Shown here: one piece after another, positions 12,641 through 23,098 of the stretch
Position numbering within the stretch: the stretch's first letter is position 1
Layout: every line of letters begins with the position of its first letter
Assembly: GCA_016206925.1 (NCBI GenBank)
Contig: JACQQS010000067.1
Span: 1-43,701 of the forward strand
Source: Candidatus Omnitrophota bacterium
GTDB lineage: Bacteria; Omnitrophota; Omnitrophia; Omnitrophales; JACQQS01
DNA: 43,701 nucleotides
Direction of reading: 5' to 3'
Position numbers and translations under genes: made by a program
Notes under the pieces: model-generated
Seen by the model: only the letters and a program-made list of their open reading frames with translations
What the model was told of the DNA's origin: nothing
Database searches by the model: none

Positions 12641-14395
12641 TTAGGTATGAAACTGCAAGTCGTAAAGGCGCTTATAGATACCGCCTTCGGACAGAAGTGA
12701 ATCATTGGTGCCCGTCTGGACGATCTTTCCGTTCTCGAGCACTACAATCCGGTCGGCATGTTTTATCGTGGAAAGCCGATGGGCAATTACAAAAACTGTT
12801 CTGCCGGAAAATAGCGACTCGAGCGCCTCTTGAATCTGCTTCTCGCTTTCCGTATCCAGCTGGGATGTTGCTTCGTCCAGGATTAAGATCGGAGCGTTTT
12901 GATAAAAGGCCCTTGCAATGCTTAAGCGCTGGCACTGCCCGCCCGAAAGGGTTGAGCCGCGCTCGCCGATTACCGTCTCATACCCTTGGGGCAGTTGTTT
13001 AATAAATTCATGCGCGCGCGCCGCCCTGGCAGCGCGCTGGACATCATCGAGACGCGCACGGGGATCGCCGCAGGCAATATTGCTCGCGATGGACTCATGG
13101 AAGAGAACGGTATCCTGCGTGACGATTCCAATTTTCTGGCGGAGGGATTGGATCGTGTAATCCCGGATATCCCTGCCGTTGATCAAAAGTTCGCCGGCCG
13201 AAACATCGTAAAACCGGAGGATCAAATTGACCAGCGTTGATTTGCCGGCGCCGCTCAGACCCACCAGCGCTACGACATCTCCCTGCTTGACATGTAAATT
13301 GATGTTATTCAGCACAATTCTCTCCGCACGGTAAGCGAACGACACCTGATTAAAAACAATCTCTTTGACGGGCGGTTTGAGTTCAACCGCGCCCGGCCGG
13401 TCTTGAATAGTCGGCTTTCGGTCAATAACTTCAAATATGCGCTGCCCGCACGCCATCGCATGCTGGATGGTAATATGCACCTTGCTGATCTTCTTTACGG
13501 GTTCATATAGAACAAAGAGAGAGGCGATGAACGCGACAAATCTTCCGGGCTCCAGATAACGGTAACCGTAAGCGATCGCAAACGCCACACCCACACCGGC
13601 CATAATCTCGATAAGCGGCCGCTGCACAATTGTAATTTTTAAAACCCTCTTCACGAAGGCCAGAACGCGTCCGAGGTTTTTATCAAAACGCTCGACTTGA
13701 CGCGCTTCCATGGTGTAGGCCTTAATCACCTGAATTCCGGAAAATATTTCCTGGAGCATCGACATAATGTCGGCGTTGGTTTGGGCGATTTTCATACTGG
13801 TCTTACGCATTTGCCGGCCGAGCATAATAATGGGCACCGCCACCACCGGAAAAACAATAACGGCAAAGACCGCCACTTTTCCTCCCCAGAAAAACACCAG
13901 AGGAATATTAATCAAAATCACCAACGGCTGTTTGAATAAATCCAAAAGCACGGTTGTGATGCCGTTTTCGATTCCCTGCACATCACCCATGATCCGGCTG
14001 ATCAAATCCCCTGTTCTTTCCTGATCATAAAAATCATGCGACAACCCCGTCAAATGCTTAAATAGATCCCGGCGGACATCGTTTACGGCGTGGAGACCGA
14101 CACTCGCCATAAAATAATTGGAAATGTAGTCAAAAATCCCTCGAGCAAGGACCGCGAAGAAAACCAGATGGGGAATCAAACTGACGGGAAACGAAAGATT
14201 CTGTAAGAAACCTACCTTGGGAAGGTTTTCGATGACAACGGAGCCGCCGGACTCTTCGAACCCTTTGAAAATGATATAGGCCACGCCGGAAACCATAGAA
14301 TGGCAAACCGAATAGGCGCCCGTGGCCATAAAAGACACCAAGAGCTTCCACCGATAAGGCTTCACATAACGCAAAAGGCGAGTGTATTCGTGCAT
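12641..14395 (-). CDS. MsbA-type ABC exporter (fused membrane and ATPase domains)
   Basis: 584 residues from ATG at 14395 (MHEYTRLLRYVKPYRWKLL); the longer frame upstream lacks homology-like sequence. Residues about 15-310 form six transmembrane helices of the ABC type 1 exporter fold, with SVGLHAVNDVRRDLFKHLTG and DFYDQERTGDLISRIMGDVQ as typical coupling-helix regions. The ATPase has Walker A GLSGAGKST, Q-loop IVTQDTVLFHES, signature LSGGQCQRLSIARA (a Cys replaces the usual residue between the two Gln), Walker B ILILDEATS and the H-loop in VIAHRLSTI. Length and layout match lipid A/phospholipid flippases of the MsbA group, plausible since the window encodes lpxB. Drug or peptide export cannot be excluded. 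Confidence 0.88.
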   Translation of the reverse strand: MHEYTRLLRYVKPYRWKLLVSFMATGAYSVCHSMVSGVAYIIFKGFEESGGSVVIENLPKVGFLQNLSFPVSLIPHLVFFAVLARGIFDYISNYFMASVGLHAVNDVRRDLFKHLTGLSHDFYDQERTGDLISRIMGDVQGIENGITTVLLDLFKQPLVILINIPLVFFWGGKVAVFAVIVFPVVAVPIIMLGRQMRKTSMKIAQTNADIMSMLQEIFSGIQVIKAYTMEARQVERFDKNLGRVLAFVKRVLKITIVQRPLIEIMAGVGVAFAIAYGYRYLEPGRFVAFIASLFVLYEPVKKISKVHITIQHAMACGQRIFEVIDRKPTIQDRPGAVELKPPVKEIVFNQVSFAYRAERIVLNNINLHVKQGDVVALVGLSGAGKSTLVNLILRFYDVSAGELLINGRDIRDYTIQSLRQKIGIVTQDTVLFHESIASNIACGDPRARLDDVQRAARAARAHEFIKQLPQGYETVIGERGSTLSGGQCQRLSIARAFYQNAPILILDEATSQLDTESEKQIQEALESLFSGRTVFVIAHRLSTIKHADRIVVLENGKIVQTGTNDSLLSEGGIYKRLYDLQFHT

Positions 14396-14531
14396 AGCGC
14401 GGCATTCTAACATAGAGGTATGGGGGGCACAAGAAATCGAATTATTCAGGCGTATCCAATTATTCATCAGACATCGTAATAGCAAACAGTTATGCAGGGA
14501 AAAATGAGAGCAAAGAAGGAACAATACCGTA

Positions 14532-17500
14532 CTACCTTCGATGTTGTACGCGTTCTAAGTCGCGACGGCTATATCGTGGACCTTTTGTAGTTTCCCACTT
14601 CGGTCTTGACTCTTCATCAACTCTTCGGGAGGCTCGAACCGCTGCCTTTTTAGCCTTGTACCTTTCTATTCCACGCAAGTTTTCTAACTCGCGGCGAATT
14701 TTTGTAAGGGGATCGATCCGCACCTTGGGATCGAATAATGTCACGAGCGTCTTTCGAGAAAGCGGACCTGAAACATTAACATCATTGAGAGGACTTGTAC
14801 CGGTAATTTGATCCGCCGCCAATTCCATCAAAATGCCGGCGACCTTACTTTTCTTTGTCTTATTTCCCTTGCCCCCGTAAGTTTTGCCTATTAGGTAGAC
14901 CCCAGCGTTGATTAGCGTGTTTATGATCAGCGCTGGATCAAGTCGACCTGTTGTTCCAACTTCAACAGCTGCAACCAATGGACTAACCGGAGCTAAGAGT
15001 GTATCAATCGCTAATTGGTCAGTACGGATGGTACCGGTCTCCTCTAATTGCGCTCCTGCACTGTAGACAAGACCTCCTGAACCACTACCTGCCAAGTACC
15101 CTAATCCGAGGCCAGCAGCAGCGGAGAGGCCGGGAATGGTAACGACAAGGCCTGCGGTTAAAACGGATGCAAAGCCTGACGCCATCGCTGGCAATACATT
15201 TTGTTGCACTGGCTGTTCGGTCGCAACGTTGACAACCGCCTGGGTGCTACCGGCAAGAAGGCTAACTGCTAGTGCTGCGAGAAGTAAGGGAGGAATTTTT
15301 CCAGTCGGATCGGTTAAAGTTGCGGGATTGTTACCAACATAGGTGTAAGAATTCCCCAGATTGTTCATATCATCCCAGGCGCCAATGGGATCGCGCTGGA
15401 GGAAACGGCCAGTCACAGGATCGTAGTGGCGGTTCCGGTAGTCGTAGCAACCCGTTTCGCAATCGTAATATCGGCCGGTGAAGGTGTAGTAAGGACTGGA
15501 ATCGGCGGCGGCTTGTGTCGCTTGACTGCTTGCAATAAATCCAGCAGAACTACAAGGCGAAGGCAGAGAAGTCAGCGGATTTCCGAAGGCTCCGTAACTG
15601 TAAGAGGATGAAACATCCAATGGGACAACTTCGCCTGAGGCATCCGTCATCCGGCCTGTGGAGCTCAGATCATCAGTATGGTAATAGAAGTGCTCAAATG
15701 CGGTTTCGGAGGTATATCGATCTGTCCGTAAAACTTCATCAAGGTCGCTACCAAAAATATACTGCTTATGGAGCGCGCCTTGGATCTGCGACCTCTCCTC
15801 AATCGCGTGTTGGCCGTCATAAATGAAGATCATGCTAAAATTAGGTGCGGACGACAGCGCTTTTGCTACCCGCCGGTTCAGCGCATCGTAACCAAACGAA
15901 GCTATCTGACTATTGTCTGACTTCCTTTTCTCCCCGACGCGCCGATTGAATGCGTCATACTCGAAGCGATAGCTGCCATCATCGGCAAGGTTACCGTTGA
16001 TGTCATAGCTCCGGTCGATCTGCGGTGCCGGGACTGGAGGAACAATCCGCGTGTACTGGTTTAAATTGTTTACGCTGAAAACTGTGGCTTGCCCATTTTT
16101 TGAAGACAGTACCCGATTGCCGACACCATCCACAAAAAGGTACTGAGTAACACTGGCTTGGACAGAGCCGCCGTCTTCACTGGTTCCTTCAACGCGCTCA
16201 CTTGCCAACCGCGAGAGGCTGTCATAGCTAAAAAACTGGCTCCTTGGCAAAGCAATGCCGCGATGGTGCTGCACTTTCGAAGTCCGGTTGCCGGACTGGT
16301 CGTAGCCATAGTCAAACTCTGTGATGGTCACAAAAGATATTGGACTGATTTGCTTCCAGTGCCGCTGTTGATTAACCCGCTTGATGCCATCGTAGTCAAT
16401 CGATACTCCTGTGCCATTTCCATGGACCCGCTTAAGGATCCTGTCCGGACCAATGTAGCTATAATCCGCAATGACGGTGGGTGAACCGGCGCAACTGTCT
16501 TTGATCAAATCTAGCCTTTCAAGACTGTCATAAGTCATTGAGATGCAACGGTCACTGGGATAGATAAGTTTTGTTTTATTGCCCACGCCGTCAAAACTTC
16601 TAGAAACAATAAATGGGCTAAAAGGAAATAATCCGTGCGTCTGCTTCTCCTCAACCACGTGGCTCAACGAATCATAGAAAAGCGCGAGTTCTGAATCATT
16701 CGAATTGCCGGAAACACCGTCGTTATTGTCGGTCGCTCTGGTAAGCCGGCTCAGACCATCGTATTCAAATATCTGTTCTGTCGTGCCCTGAACATTCATG
16801 CCGATTGAGCGAAAGATATCGCGCTTGATAAGGCGATTTACAACATCATAGGTGAAACTCAGTACCGATTCGTTCGCATCTGTTTTGGAAATTTGATTAT
16901 CGTCTACGTCGTAACTCCAAGAGTGACCACTGAAATCATCAAAAATTTCCTGTACGCGCCGATTGAGATCGTCGTATACATAGCGGGTGGCATTCCCTTG
17001 TGGATTGGTCGTTTCAATCACAGCGATGCTTGTGTTCTGATCGCCTGAAACGCTGCCGTCATCTGTCTGTGCGACAAGGCGGTCATTTCCATCCCAGTCA
17101 AAGTCGATCACGACCTTACCATCTGGATTTGCAGAATTGTTGACCTGGAGTCGATCGCTCCGAACACTCCCTTGAGCATCAAAGATTGGTCCCAATCCAT
17201 CAGTTGTGATGTACCTCACTTCAGAAATTTTACGGCTCAACCCATCATAGACATAATCGATACCATTTCCCGGCGCATTTATGTTTCCAACACCGCTCGC
17301 GCCTAAAGAGCCAAAGAAACCGAGAGGATCCGTAAACGTGGATATATTCCTGGCATCGGTTGTACGGATAGGGTTATCGCGGCTGTCGTATTGGATTCGT
17401 GTGGTCTGGCCAAGGTTGTCGCTTGTGCGAATCAACCGGTTGAGGGCATCGTAGACATTGTAGGTGTCGTAAACCTCGGCGGTTCCTGTAGGATTATCGC

Positions 17501-20500
17501 CGGACCGCTCAAATTCAGAAAGCGCGGTGAGGTTTCCGTTGTCATCGTACCGATAGCGCAGTTCGTTCGAAAGTGCGTCAACAGATTTCACCAAACGGTC
17601 TGCACCGTCGTACTCATTCAGCGTCACGTGACTGTTGTCATTGATAACATGGCTGAGGCGGCTTCTGCGGTCATACTCAAAGATTGTGGCCACCGTGCCG
17701 TTGCCGCCAATGGCTACGTCGCTACCGTACACGTTCGTAGCACGGTTAAGAACGATCCCTTGCGCAAGAAACCAATCGTCCACCACACGAAATCGGCGAT
17801 TCAGTTCGTCATAATCGTAGCTCGTGCTTGCCAGATCCACATTGCTACTTATGTCGTTCGCTGTTGGACTCGGTCCACCAATCGTCCCGCGGCGGTTAAT
17901 GCTCACAACATTATCTGCAGGATCATAGGCTTGAATCGTTTCGCTGCCAACCGCATCGATTGTTTTAACCAGCCTGTCAAAACCGTCGTAGACGTAGAGA
18001 GTGCTTTCCGGCTTTGTGTCTGCGTCTTGGCTACTGTCAGCACCGTCAATGAATTCCACAAGGTTCTCATTTTTGTCATAATTGCGTGTAAACGTTGAAA
18101 TGTCCTGGCTGTTTGGAAGCGCCGCTACCCCTGGAATTTGATCGTGGGCGTCAAGAGCTTTAAATTGGTCAGTCAAACCGCCACGTGTGGAAATGAAGAG
18201 CAAATCGCGCTCGTCAAAAACAGAAGAGGTTGCGTTACTCGGCTGGTGGCCAGAAACAGAAACCGGACTGATTTCGAGCACTTGGTTTTCGTTTCGGTCG
18301 TAACGGTAGCGCGTGACGCGGTCTTCATAGTTGGTGCCGTTTGAAATCTCTTCGATTTCCTCAACTACGTTGTCGAGAATATCGTAATACGACACGCTGT
18401 CGACAAACGCCGGATCGCCCGGTGGATCCGCATCGGTAGGATAACCCAGAGGAAAGAGTGGGAAATTAATATCTCCCTCAAAACTCGGCCGAGCGGGCTG
18501 TCCAACCGGACGTGGATCTCGATCTTCTACTTGTTGCAAAATTACATTGTCATTGAAATCGTAAAATGTTCGCGTGACGAATGCAAATGGGACCATGCCT
18601 TGCGTGCACTCGACAAGTCCCGGGTTGTTACAGCCGGTCCAACTCGGTTCTTCCGGATCGCTCAGACCCTGTGAAACATCAGCGGCTCTCGCGACAGAGA
18701 CAACTTGATTAAGTTGATTTACTTCATAATGTGTCTCAACGCCACGGCTGTCACGTTCGCGAATGATATTTCCCACCTTATCGTAGAAATATTCGGACCG
18801 AATCAAGAGGGCTTGGTTATCAAAATTGTCGGTCGCAGTGGTGTCTTTCAAAATCTTGCCAAGATACCCGCCGAGTTCGGGCGGCGTGTCCGCATCTGGA
18901 AATGCACCACCTCCACCGTGAGGATTAGATTCCGGAAAGTACGCAAATTCATCCCTGCTTCCATCAGGATCCGCACGGAATAAGAGCTGACCGCGTGAGT
19001 TGTAACCAAACAGTGTCGTGATCTCCTGAGTAGTGTCACCTTCACGCTGGTTTTGAAACGATCCCGGTAGGAGATGCACCGTGGGAGCTTGGTTACGAAT
19101 GACATTTCCGCTTTTCTGGTTCCTTAAACCATCCCCATTAATGTCCGTGTTAAGAGTCAGACGTATTATCTCAAGAACCGTAGCTCCTGCGTCTTCAGCA
19201 AGAACTAAATTCAGAATATCCTGAGCAGTTCCCTCCTGATAATCAAATTCGTGGCTAGTTCTGTAGCGATCACAGCCCTTTTCCACTGGATCGATCGGCG
19301 GCGCAAAAGCGACATCATTCCCTCTGGGATCGCATACGGTCTTCACTTGGTTAAAAATGGGTTCGTAGGTATACGTCGTGACAATATCATTGACGGCTGA
19401 TCCCGCACCATCTCCTCCGCGCTGCATGTCGGCAATGTTGCGTTCCTCAAGCAAATTACCCTGCTGGTATCGGTCAGGATTGGCTTCATCGTAATCGTAA
19501 AATGTTCGGTTTCCCTCGGGATCGTCGACTTCAGTGATCTCTCCTTCGACGTTGTAAGCATAAAACGTTTGGTAACAAGGGGGGTCGGAAGCACGCAATA
19601 GAGGAATTGTAAACGCCCAAGGATTGGTCTGGTCGCATGTGTTGTCAAAGGAAGGAAGCACAACCCTGAGATCGTAGTGGTTAATTGTTGGATCCAGATC
19701 CACACGGCCTGTAAATTCCCGGTACTGAAGGTGCTGGCCTTGAATGTTGTGAAGATAGTCGGCCACGTTTCCATTTCGGTCGATGACAACTGATCGATTG
19801 CGCGGAACGGTCAAATCAGCCGGATTGCCGCCGGGATTAAGTTGGTCGTAATAGTAATGCAATCGCCCACCTGCCGGAATGCCTGTCATATTCACTCCGC
19901 CAAAATCCTGCATAATCACCTTGTCCAACTCATACGAACGCAGAGGATCTTCTTCGTAACTATTGAGCAGAACGGGCGACGGATTTGTAGCATCGTCGGC
20001 AACTTCATTAGGTCGCGCAATGCTTAGAAGGTTATGATTAAGTTGTGGGGTTGGACTATTTCCGGAATACGTGTATTTGGTCGTTTTACCAAATGGGAAA
20101 TCGTTTCCCGTAGACGTATTCAAAACCACTGGTGATGTTGCAGAAATCAGATCACCGCTGCTGCCGTCGTAGCCGAAAATGACCTCGCGGCCTGAAAAGT
20201 CTGTGGCCTTGTTAATTCTGTCGCTTAAATCATAACTATACGTGACTTGACGTCCCAATGTGTCTGTAACCGTTCTGAGAAGCCCCTTTGAATCATAGGT
20301 AAAGCTCATCATGTTTTCATTGCGGTCAGTGATTGAGGCTAAAAACAGACGGTCGGCGTCAGCTCGAAGTTCGAAGAATAAGTACTTCATTCCGTGCCGG
20401 TCGCGCAGCTTGTACGAGCCATCTGGTTGTCGCCTAAGCTGAGTGTAGAAACCGCGCGGGGATTTAAAAGTCCCGTCGCCGTTCGACACGTAAAGATCTT

Positions 20501-21959
20501 GCCGACCAGAACCTGCCGCAAGGAGCATGTGTCCTGTTAGTTGATTCGAGGCGTTACGGTGACGCATCAGGCGCATGTTGTAATTGTGATCCCAATTGAA
20601 TCCGAGCGGACCGTTGTAAGAAATGCGGCTCTTGTAGGTCCGTGTAAATCTAAAGGGAAACCCGCGTCCGGGAATTTCGAGATCCACAACGCTTAAAACA
20701 AACTCGCCGCTATTGAGCAAAACGTTTCCAACGGCATCGGCTCTCATTCCTCCTGAATATCCTTGCGGCGGAGGCTGGCCCGTGCCGTCCACTGCACTGT
20801 CAAATGGCGGATGGGTCGCTGTTTGAGGTTCGGGGGTGTAAACTGTGGTCACACGTGGCGAGAGAATTGGCGGCCTCGGATCGGTATCGTTGAAAACACC
20901 TATGCCGTCAGCATAGACTTGGGCCCAGAAGCGGTTGTCGAGCGGTGGGTTCGTAAACGTCGTTGTAAAGTTAGCTCCAGTACCTGATGTGGGATCGGCA
21001 TGGGTGCGCATATCGCCTATTGTGTCGACACGCCAAGACACGTTTTGCTCAAAGTTTGGCGGATCGGTCGTAGCCGTAAAGATGATGGGATATCCGTACC
21101 ACACCGTTTGTCCAAACATACTGCCCCAAGTTACTGTGAGGTTGTAGATTTCAAATTGAAGACTTGAAGTCGATCCGGCTTTAAGCGTGTATGCGCCTTT
21201 CGTGTTGTAGGCTGTTGAAAAAGTGAAGCCCACACCGCTTTCAGGCATTCCGCCGCCGGTCCATTGGATGAGATGCCTGTAATCGGTACCGGAAGGTGAT
21301 GATGTAATACCATGTAACAGCCAATGTTTCCCGGCAGGCCCTGTCATAGGACTGTCATTTTCCTCCGCAATCCTTATCGTCACTTGTGAAGCATCGTCAC
21401 TCGTTACATTAACCGTAATGGGTTTGGCTTTATTGCCGATCGGTTGAAAAGTCCCATCGGGCATCTTTTTCATGGGGGTTACTTTCACCGTGTAAGTCGT
21501 CGGTAGAGTAGCTGTAGTCGTGGCGGCGCTTGTTAAAGAATCACCGGCATCCGCGGTTGTTGTGGTAAGCTTTTGAGCAATTGGGCGTGCGGAAGCGGAA
21601 AACGAAACGCTTGCCGTCGATGAGGTGCTTGTCTGTGACAACTCTGTTGCCCCAAACCAAGCGAAGTCATCGACAATGAGATTAGCTCTCGCCTCGAAAG
21701 TTACCATTACACCGCGTGGTACAGTCAGAGAGGGAGGGGCAATTTGCTGGATAGACGTGAACGGAGTGACGGCGTTAAGATGCAAAGTAAGACTTAATTG
21801 CGGTGGAGGCGGAGGGCAAAAATCGGGAGAAAACCAACACGGATTAACAACAGATTCGGCCCGTGAATTGATCGTTGCGTAGACGGGTGGCTGAAACAAC
21901 AAGCATACTGTTAAACAAACCGCCAGCCGTTTCTGGAACTTACTAAACCAGGACTTCAT
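14532..21959 (-). CDS. Giant secreted RHS/YD-repeat protein
   Basis: 2475 residues. Residues 1-28 are a Sec signal peptide (basic start, hydrophobic LAVCLTVCLLF, cleavage near VYA). Residues about 50-400 are Ser/Thr-rich beta domains. A DUF6531-like entry (GEFVLSVVDLEIPGRGFPFR, then TYKSRISYNGPLGFNWDHNY) precedes roughly 1600 residues of YD repeats (Y-D-x-x-x-R/N-R/L, many copies). The RHS-associated core (residues about 2157-2221) ends GRFLQRDPIGAWDDMNNLGN ... DPTGK. The final 254 residues are a hydrophobic Gly/Ala-rich stretch followed by a strongly basic tail. RHS shells encapsulate a C-terminal toxin or adhesin; I do not recognise this tail. No immunity-like gene follows: next downstream is the ABC exporter. 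GGAG precedes the ATG. Confidence 0.9.
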   Translation of the reverse strand: MKSWFSKFQKRLAVCLTVCLLFQPPVYATINSRAESVVNPCWFSPDFCPPPPPQLSLTLHLNAVTPFTSIQQIAPPSLTVPRGVMVTFEARANLIVDDFAWFGATELSQTSTSSTASVSFSASARPIAQKLTTTTADAGDSLTSAATTTATLPTTYTVKVTPMKKMPDGTFQPIGNKAKPITVNVTSDDASQVTIRIAEENDSPMTGPAGKHWLLHGITSSPSGTDYRHLIQWTGGGMPESGVGFTFSTAYNTKGAYTLKAGSTSSLQFEIYNLTVTWGSMFGQTVWYGYPIIFTATTDPPNFEQNVSWRVDTIGDMRTHADPTSGTGANFTTTFTNPPLDNRFWAQVYADGIGVFNDTDPRPPILSPRVTTVYTPEPQTATHPPFDSAVDGTGQPPPQGYSGGMRADAVGNVLLNSGEFVLSVVDLEIPGRGFPFRFTRTYKSRISYNGPLGFNWDHNYNMRLMRHRNASNQLTGHMLLAAGSGRQDLYVSNGDGTFKSPRGFYTQLRRQPDGSYKLRDRHGMKYLFFELRADADRLFLASITDRNENMMSFTYDSKGLLRTVTDTLGRQVTYSYDLSDRINKATDFSGREVIFGYDGSSGDLISATSPVVLNTSTGNDFPFGKTTKYTYSGNSPTPQLNHNLLSIARPNEVADDATNPSPVLLNSYEEDPLRSYELDKVIMQDFGGVNMTGIPAGGRLHYYYDQLNPGGNPADLTVPRNRSVVIDRNGNVADYLHNIQGQHLQYREFTGRVDLDPTINHYDLRVVLPSFDNTCDQTNPWAFTIPLLRASDPPCYQTFYAYNVEGEITEVDDPEGNRTFYDYDEANPDRYQQGNLLEERNIADMQRGGDGAGSAVNDIVTTYTYEPIFNQVKTVCDPRGNDVAFAPPIDPVEKGCDRYRTSHEFDYQEGTAQDILNLVLAEDAGATVLEIIRLTLNTDINGDGLRNQKSGNVIRNQAPTVHLLPGSFQNQREGDTTQEITTLFGYNSRGQLLFRADPDGSRDEFAYFPESNPHGGGGAFPDADTPPELGGYLGKILKDTTATDNFDNQALLIRSEYFYDKVGNIIRERDSRGVETHYEVNQLNQVVSVARAADVSQGLSDPEEPSWTGCNNPGLVECTQGMVPFAFVTRTFYDFNDNVILQQVEDRDPRPVGQPARPSFEGDINFPLFPLGYPTDADPPGDPAFVDSVSYYDILDNVVEEIEEISNGTNYEDRVTRYRYDRNENQVLEISPVSVSGHQPSNATSSVFDERDLLFISTRGGLTDQFKALDAHDQIPGVAALPNSQDISTFTRNYDKNENLVEFIDGADSSQDADTKPESTLYVYDGFDRLVKTIDAVGSETIQAYDPADNVVSINRRGTIGGPSPTANDISSNVDLASTSYDYDELNRRFRVVDDWFLAQGIVLNRATNVYGSDVAIGGNGTVATIFEYDRRSRLSHVINDNSHVTLNEYDGADRLVKSVDALSNELRYRYDDNGNLTALSEFERSGDNPTGTAEVYDTYNVYDALNRLIRTSDNLGQTTRIQYDSRDNPIRTTDARNISTFTDPLGFFGSLGASGVGNINAPGNGIDYVYDGLSRKISEVRYITTDGLGPIFDAQGSVRSDRLQVNNSANPDGKVVIDFDWDGNDRLVAQTDDGSVSGDQNTSIAVIETTNPQGNATRYVYDDLNRRVQEIFDDFSGHSWSYDVDDNQISKTDANESVLSFTYDVVNRLIKRDIFRSIGMNVQGTTEQIFEYDGLSRLTRATDNNDGVSGNSNDSELALFYDSLSHVVEEKQTHGLFPFSPFIVSRSFDGVGNKTKLIYPSDRCISMTYDSLERLDLIKDSCAGSPTVIADYSYIGPDRILKRVHGNGTGVSIDYDGIKRVNQQRHWKQISPISFVTITEFDYGYDQSGNRTSKVQHHRGIALPRSQFFSYDSLSRLASERVEGTSEDGGSVQASVTQYLFVDGVGNRVLSSKNGQATVFSVNNLNQYTRIVPPVPAPQIDRSYDINGNLADDGSYRFEYDAFNRRVGEKRKSDNSQIASFGYDALNRRVAKALSSAPNFSMIFIYDGQHAIEERSQIQGALHKQYIFGSDLDEVLRTDRYTSETAFEHFYYHTDDLSSTGRMTDASGEVVPLDVSSSYSYGAFGNPLTSLPSPCSSAGFIASSQATQAAADSSPYYTFTGRYYDCETGCYDYRNRHYDPVTGRFLQRDPIGAWDDMNNLGNSYTYVGNNPATLTDPTGKIPPLLLAALAVSLLAGSTQAVVNVATEQPVQQNVLPAMASGFASVLTAGLVVTIPGLSAAAGLGLGYLAGSGSGGLVYSAGAQLEETGTIRTDQLAIDTLLAPVSPLVAAVEVGTTGRLDPALIINTLINAGVYLIGKTYGGKGNKTKKSKVAGILMELAADQITGTSPLNDVNVSGPLSRKTLVTLFDPKVRIDPLTKIRRELENLRGIERYKAKKAAVRASRRVDEESRPKWETTKGPRYSRRDLERVQHRR

Positions 21960-21989
21960 ATGGCAGGCTCCAAATCAGACGTGGCGGGA

Positions 21990-22020
21990 ATCATAGCACA
22001 ATGTCCGAGATACTTGTCAA
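21990..22020 (-). promoter_or_regulatory. Putative promoter of the RHS gene
   Basis: On the minus strand TTGACA (22020-22015) is followed by TATGAT (21995-21990) with a long 19-base spacer. It lies 31 bases before the start codon. Confidence 0.5.
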
Positions 22021-22070
22021 ATTACCTCCCCGCTCTAGAAGCTTTCTAAAAGTTGTTGTTCTAAAGTTGT

Positions 22071-22099
22071 TTGACGCGCCAGCCAAGAATTGTTATAAT
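22071..22099 (+). promoter_or_regulatory. Strong sigma-70 promoter for oxidoreductase-lpxB
   Basis: TTGACG (22071-22076), a 17-base spacer and TATAAT (22094-22099), 49 bases before the start codon of the oxidoreductase. It is divergent from the RHS promoter. Confidence 0.8.
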
Positions 22100-22147
22100 T
22101 CGCGGCTTTTTTGAGCATAACTCTTTACGGCAGAAGGATTTCCTAAA

Positions 22148-23098
22148 ATGTCTAAACTAAAAGTAGGGGTTGTCGGTTCCGGGCACATCGGAAAATTCCA
22201 CGCGAGAATTTATAAGGAACTTCCGGACATTGAATTGGCCAAAATTGCCGACATAAACCCCGAGCGAGAAAAAGTTGCGCAGAAATTAAAAGTCCCGTTC
22301 ACTCAATCTTACCGCGACTTGATCGGAAATGTGGACGCCGTAAGTATTGCCGTACCCACCCGCCTGCATTACGAAGTAGCGCGTGAATTTCTCGAGGCTG
22401 GAGCGCACGTCCTCATTGAGAAGCCGGTCACCGCAACGCTCGAAGAAGCGGACCATTTAATAGAGATTGCCGAAAAAAATGATTTGGTGCTCGCCAGCGG
22501 GCACGTTGAGCGGTTTAATAACGCTTGGCTTGAAGTCCAGAAAATTCTGAAAGAACCCCGGTTCATTGAAGTGCACCGCCTCGGCCCGTTCCAGGAACGA
22601 GCGGCGAGCTGCGGCGTGGTTCTGGATTTAATGATTCACGACATCGATATTGTGCTCAATCTCGTGAAATCGCCCATTACCCGGACGGACTCTGTAGGCA
22701 TCCGCGTGCTGAGCGATTACGAAGATTTGGCGAACGCGCGCCTCCGTTTCGAAAGCGGCTGCGTTGCCAATATCACGGCCTCGCGTCTCACGCCAGAACC
22801 GCAAAGAAAGATCCGCATTTTCCAAGACGACGCATACGTTTCGATCGATTACGGAAATCAGGAAGTCAAAATCTACACCAAGGACGGTCCTAAAATATCT
22901 TACCGGCATATCCACGTTGAAAAATCGACCGAACCGCTCAAGCGGGAACTTATGAATTTTATCGAACAGATCCGGCTTCCCGCAAACCAGCGCCAGGCCG
23001 ACCGCGCTTCCCGGGATGCTTTGAATGTTGCCCTCGATATTACCGTCCAGATCAAAGATAACTTCGAAGCGCTCCTGACCAGCTCCCGCAAGCCATGA
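22148..23098 (+). CDS. Gfo/Idh/MocA-family NAD(P)-dependent sugar oxidoreductase
   Basis: 316 residues. The N-terminal Rossmann fold starts with VGVVGSGHIGKFHARIY (residues 6-22), followed by ADINPER, VDAVSIAVPTRLH and the active-site EKPVTATLEEA. The C-terminal alpha/beta domain carries DLMIHDIDIVLNLV, the GxxxDxxxH-like block of this family, with catalytic-type Asp and His. The stop codon overlaps the lpxB start in ATGA, so translation is coupled. In some bacteria a family member (GnnA) oxidises the 3-OH of UDP-GlcNAc to make amino-linked lipid A, always with an aminotransferase partner GnnB, which is not adjacent here. A role in lipid A sugar chemistry is therefore inference. Confidence 0.85.
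   Translation: MSKLKVGVVGSGHIGKFHARIYKELPDIELAKIADINPEREKVAQKLKVPFTQSYRDLIGNVDAVSIAVPTRLHYEVAREFLEAGAHVLIEKPVTATLEEADHLIEIAEKNDLVLASGHVERFNNAWLEVQKILKEPRFIEVHRLGPFQERAASCGVVLDLMIHDIDIVLNLVKSPITRTDSVGIRVLSDYEDLANARLRFESGCVANITASRLTPEPQRKIRIFQDDAYVSIDYGNQEVKIYTKDGPKISYRHIHVEKSTEPLKRELMNFIEQIRLPANQRQADRASRDALNVALDITVQIKDNFEALLTSSRKP

Noticed and set aside
12902-12940. Defective ABC signature because LSGGQCQR has a Cys between the two Gln
   Set aside because: The core LSGGQ and all other ATPase motifs are intact, so loss of function is not supported.
14396-14524. 43-residue N-terminal extension of the ABC exporter
   Set aside because: Cys-rich, non-conserved; family members begin close to the MHEYTRLLRYVKPY segment.
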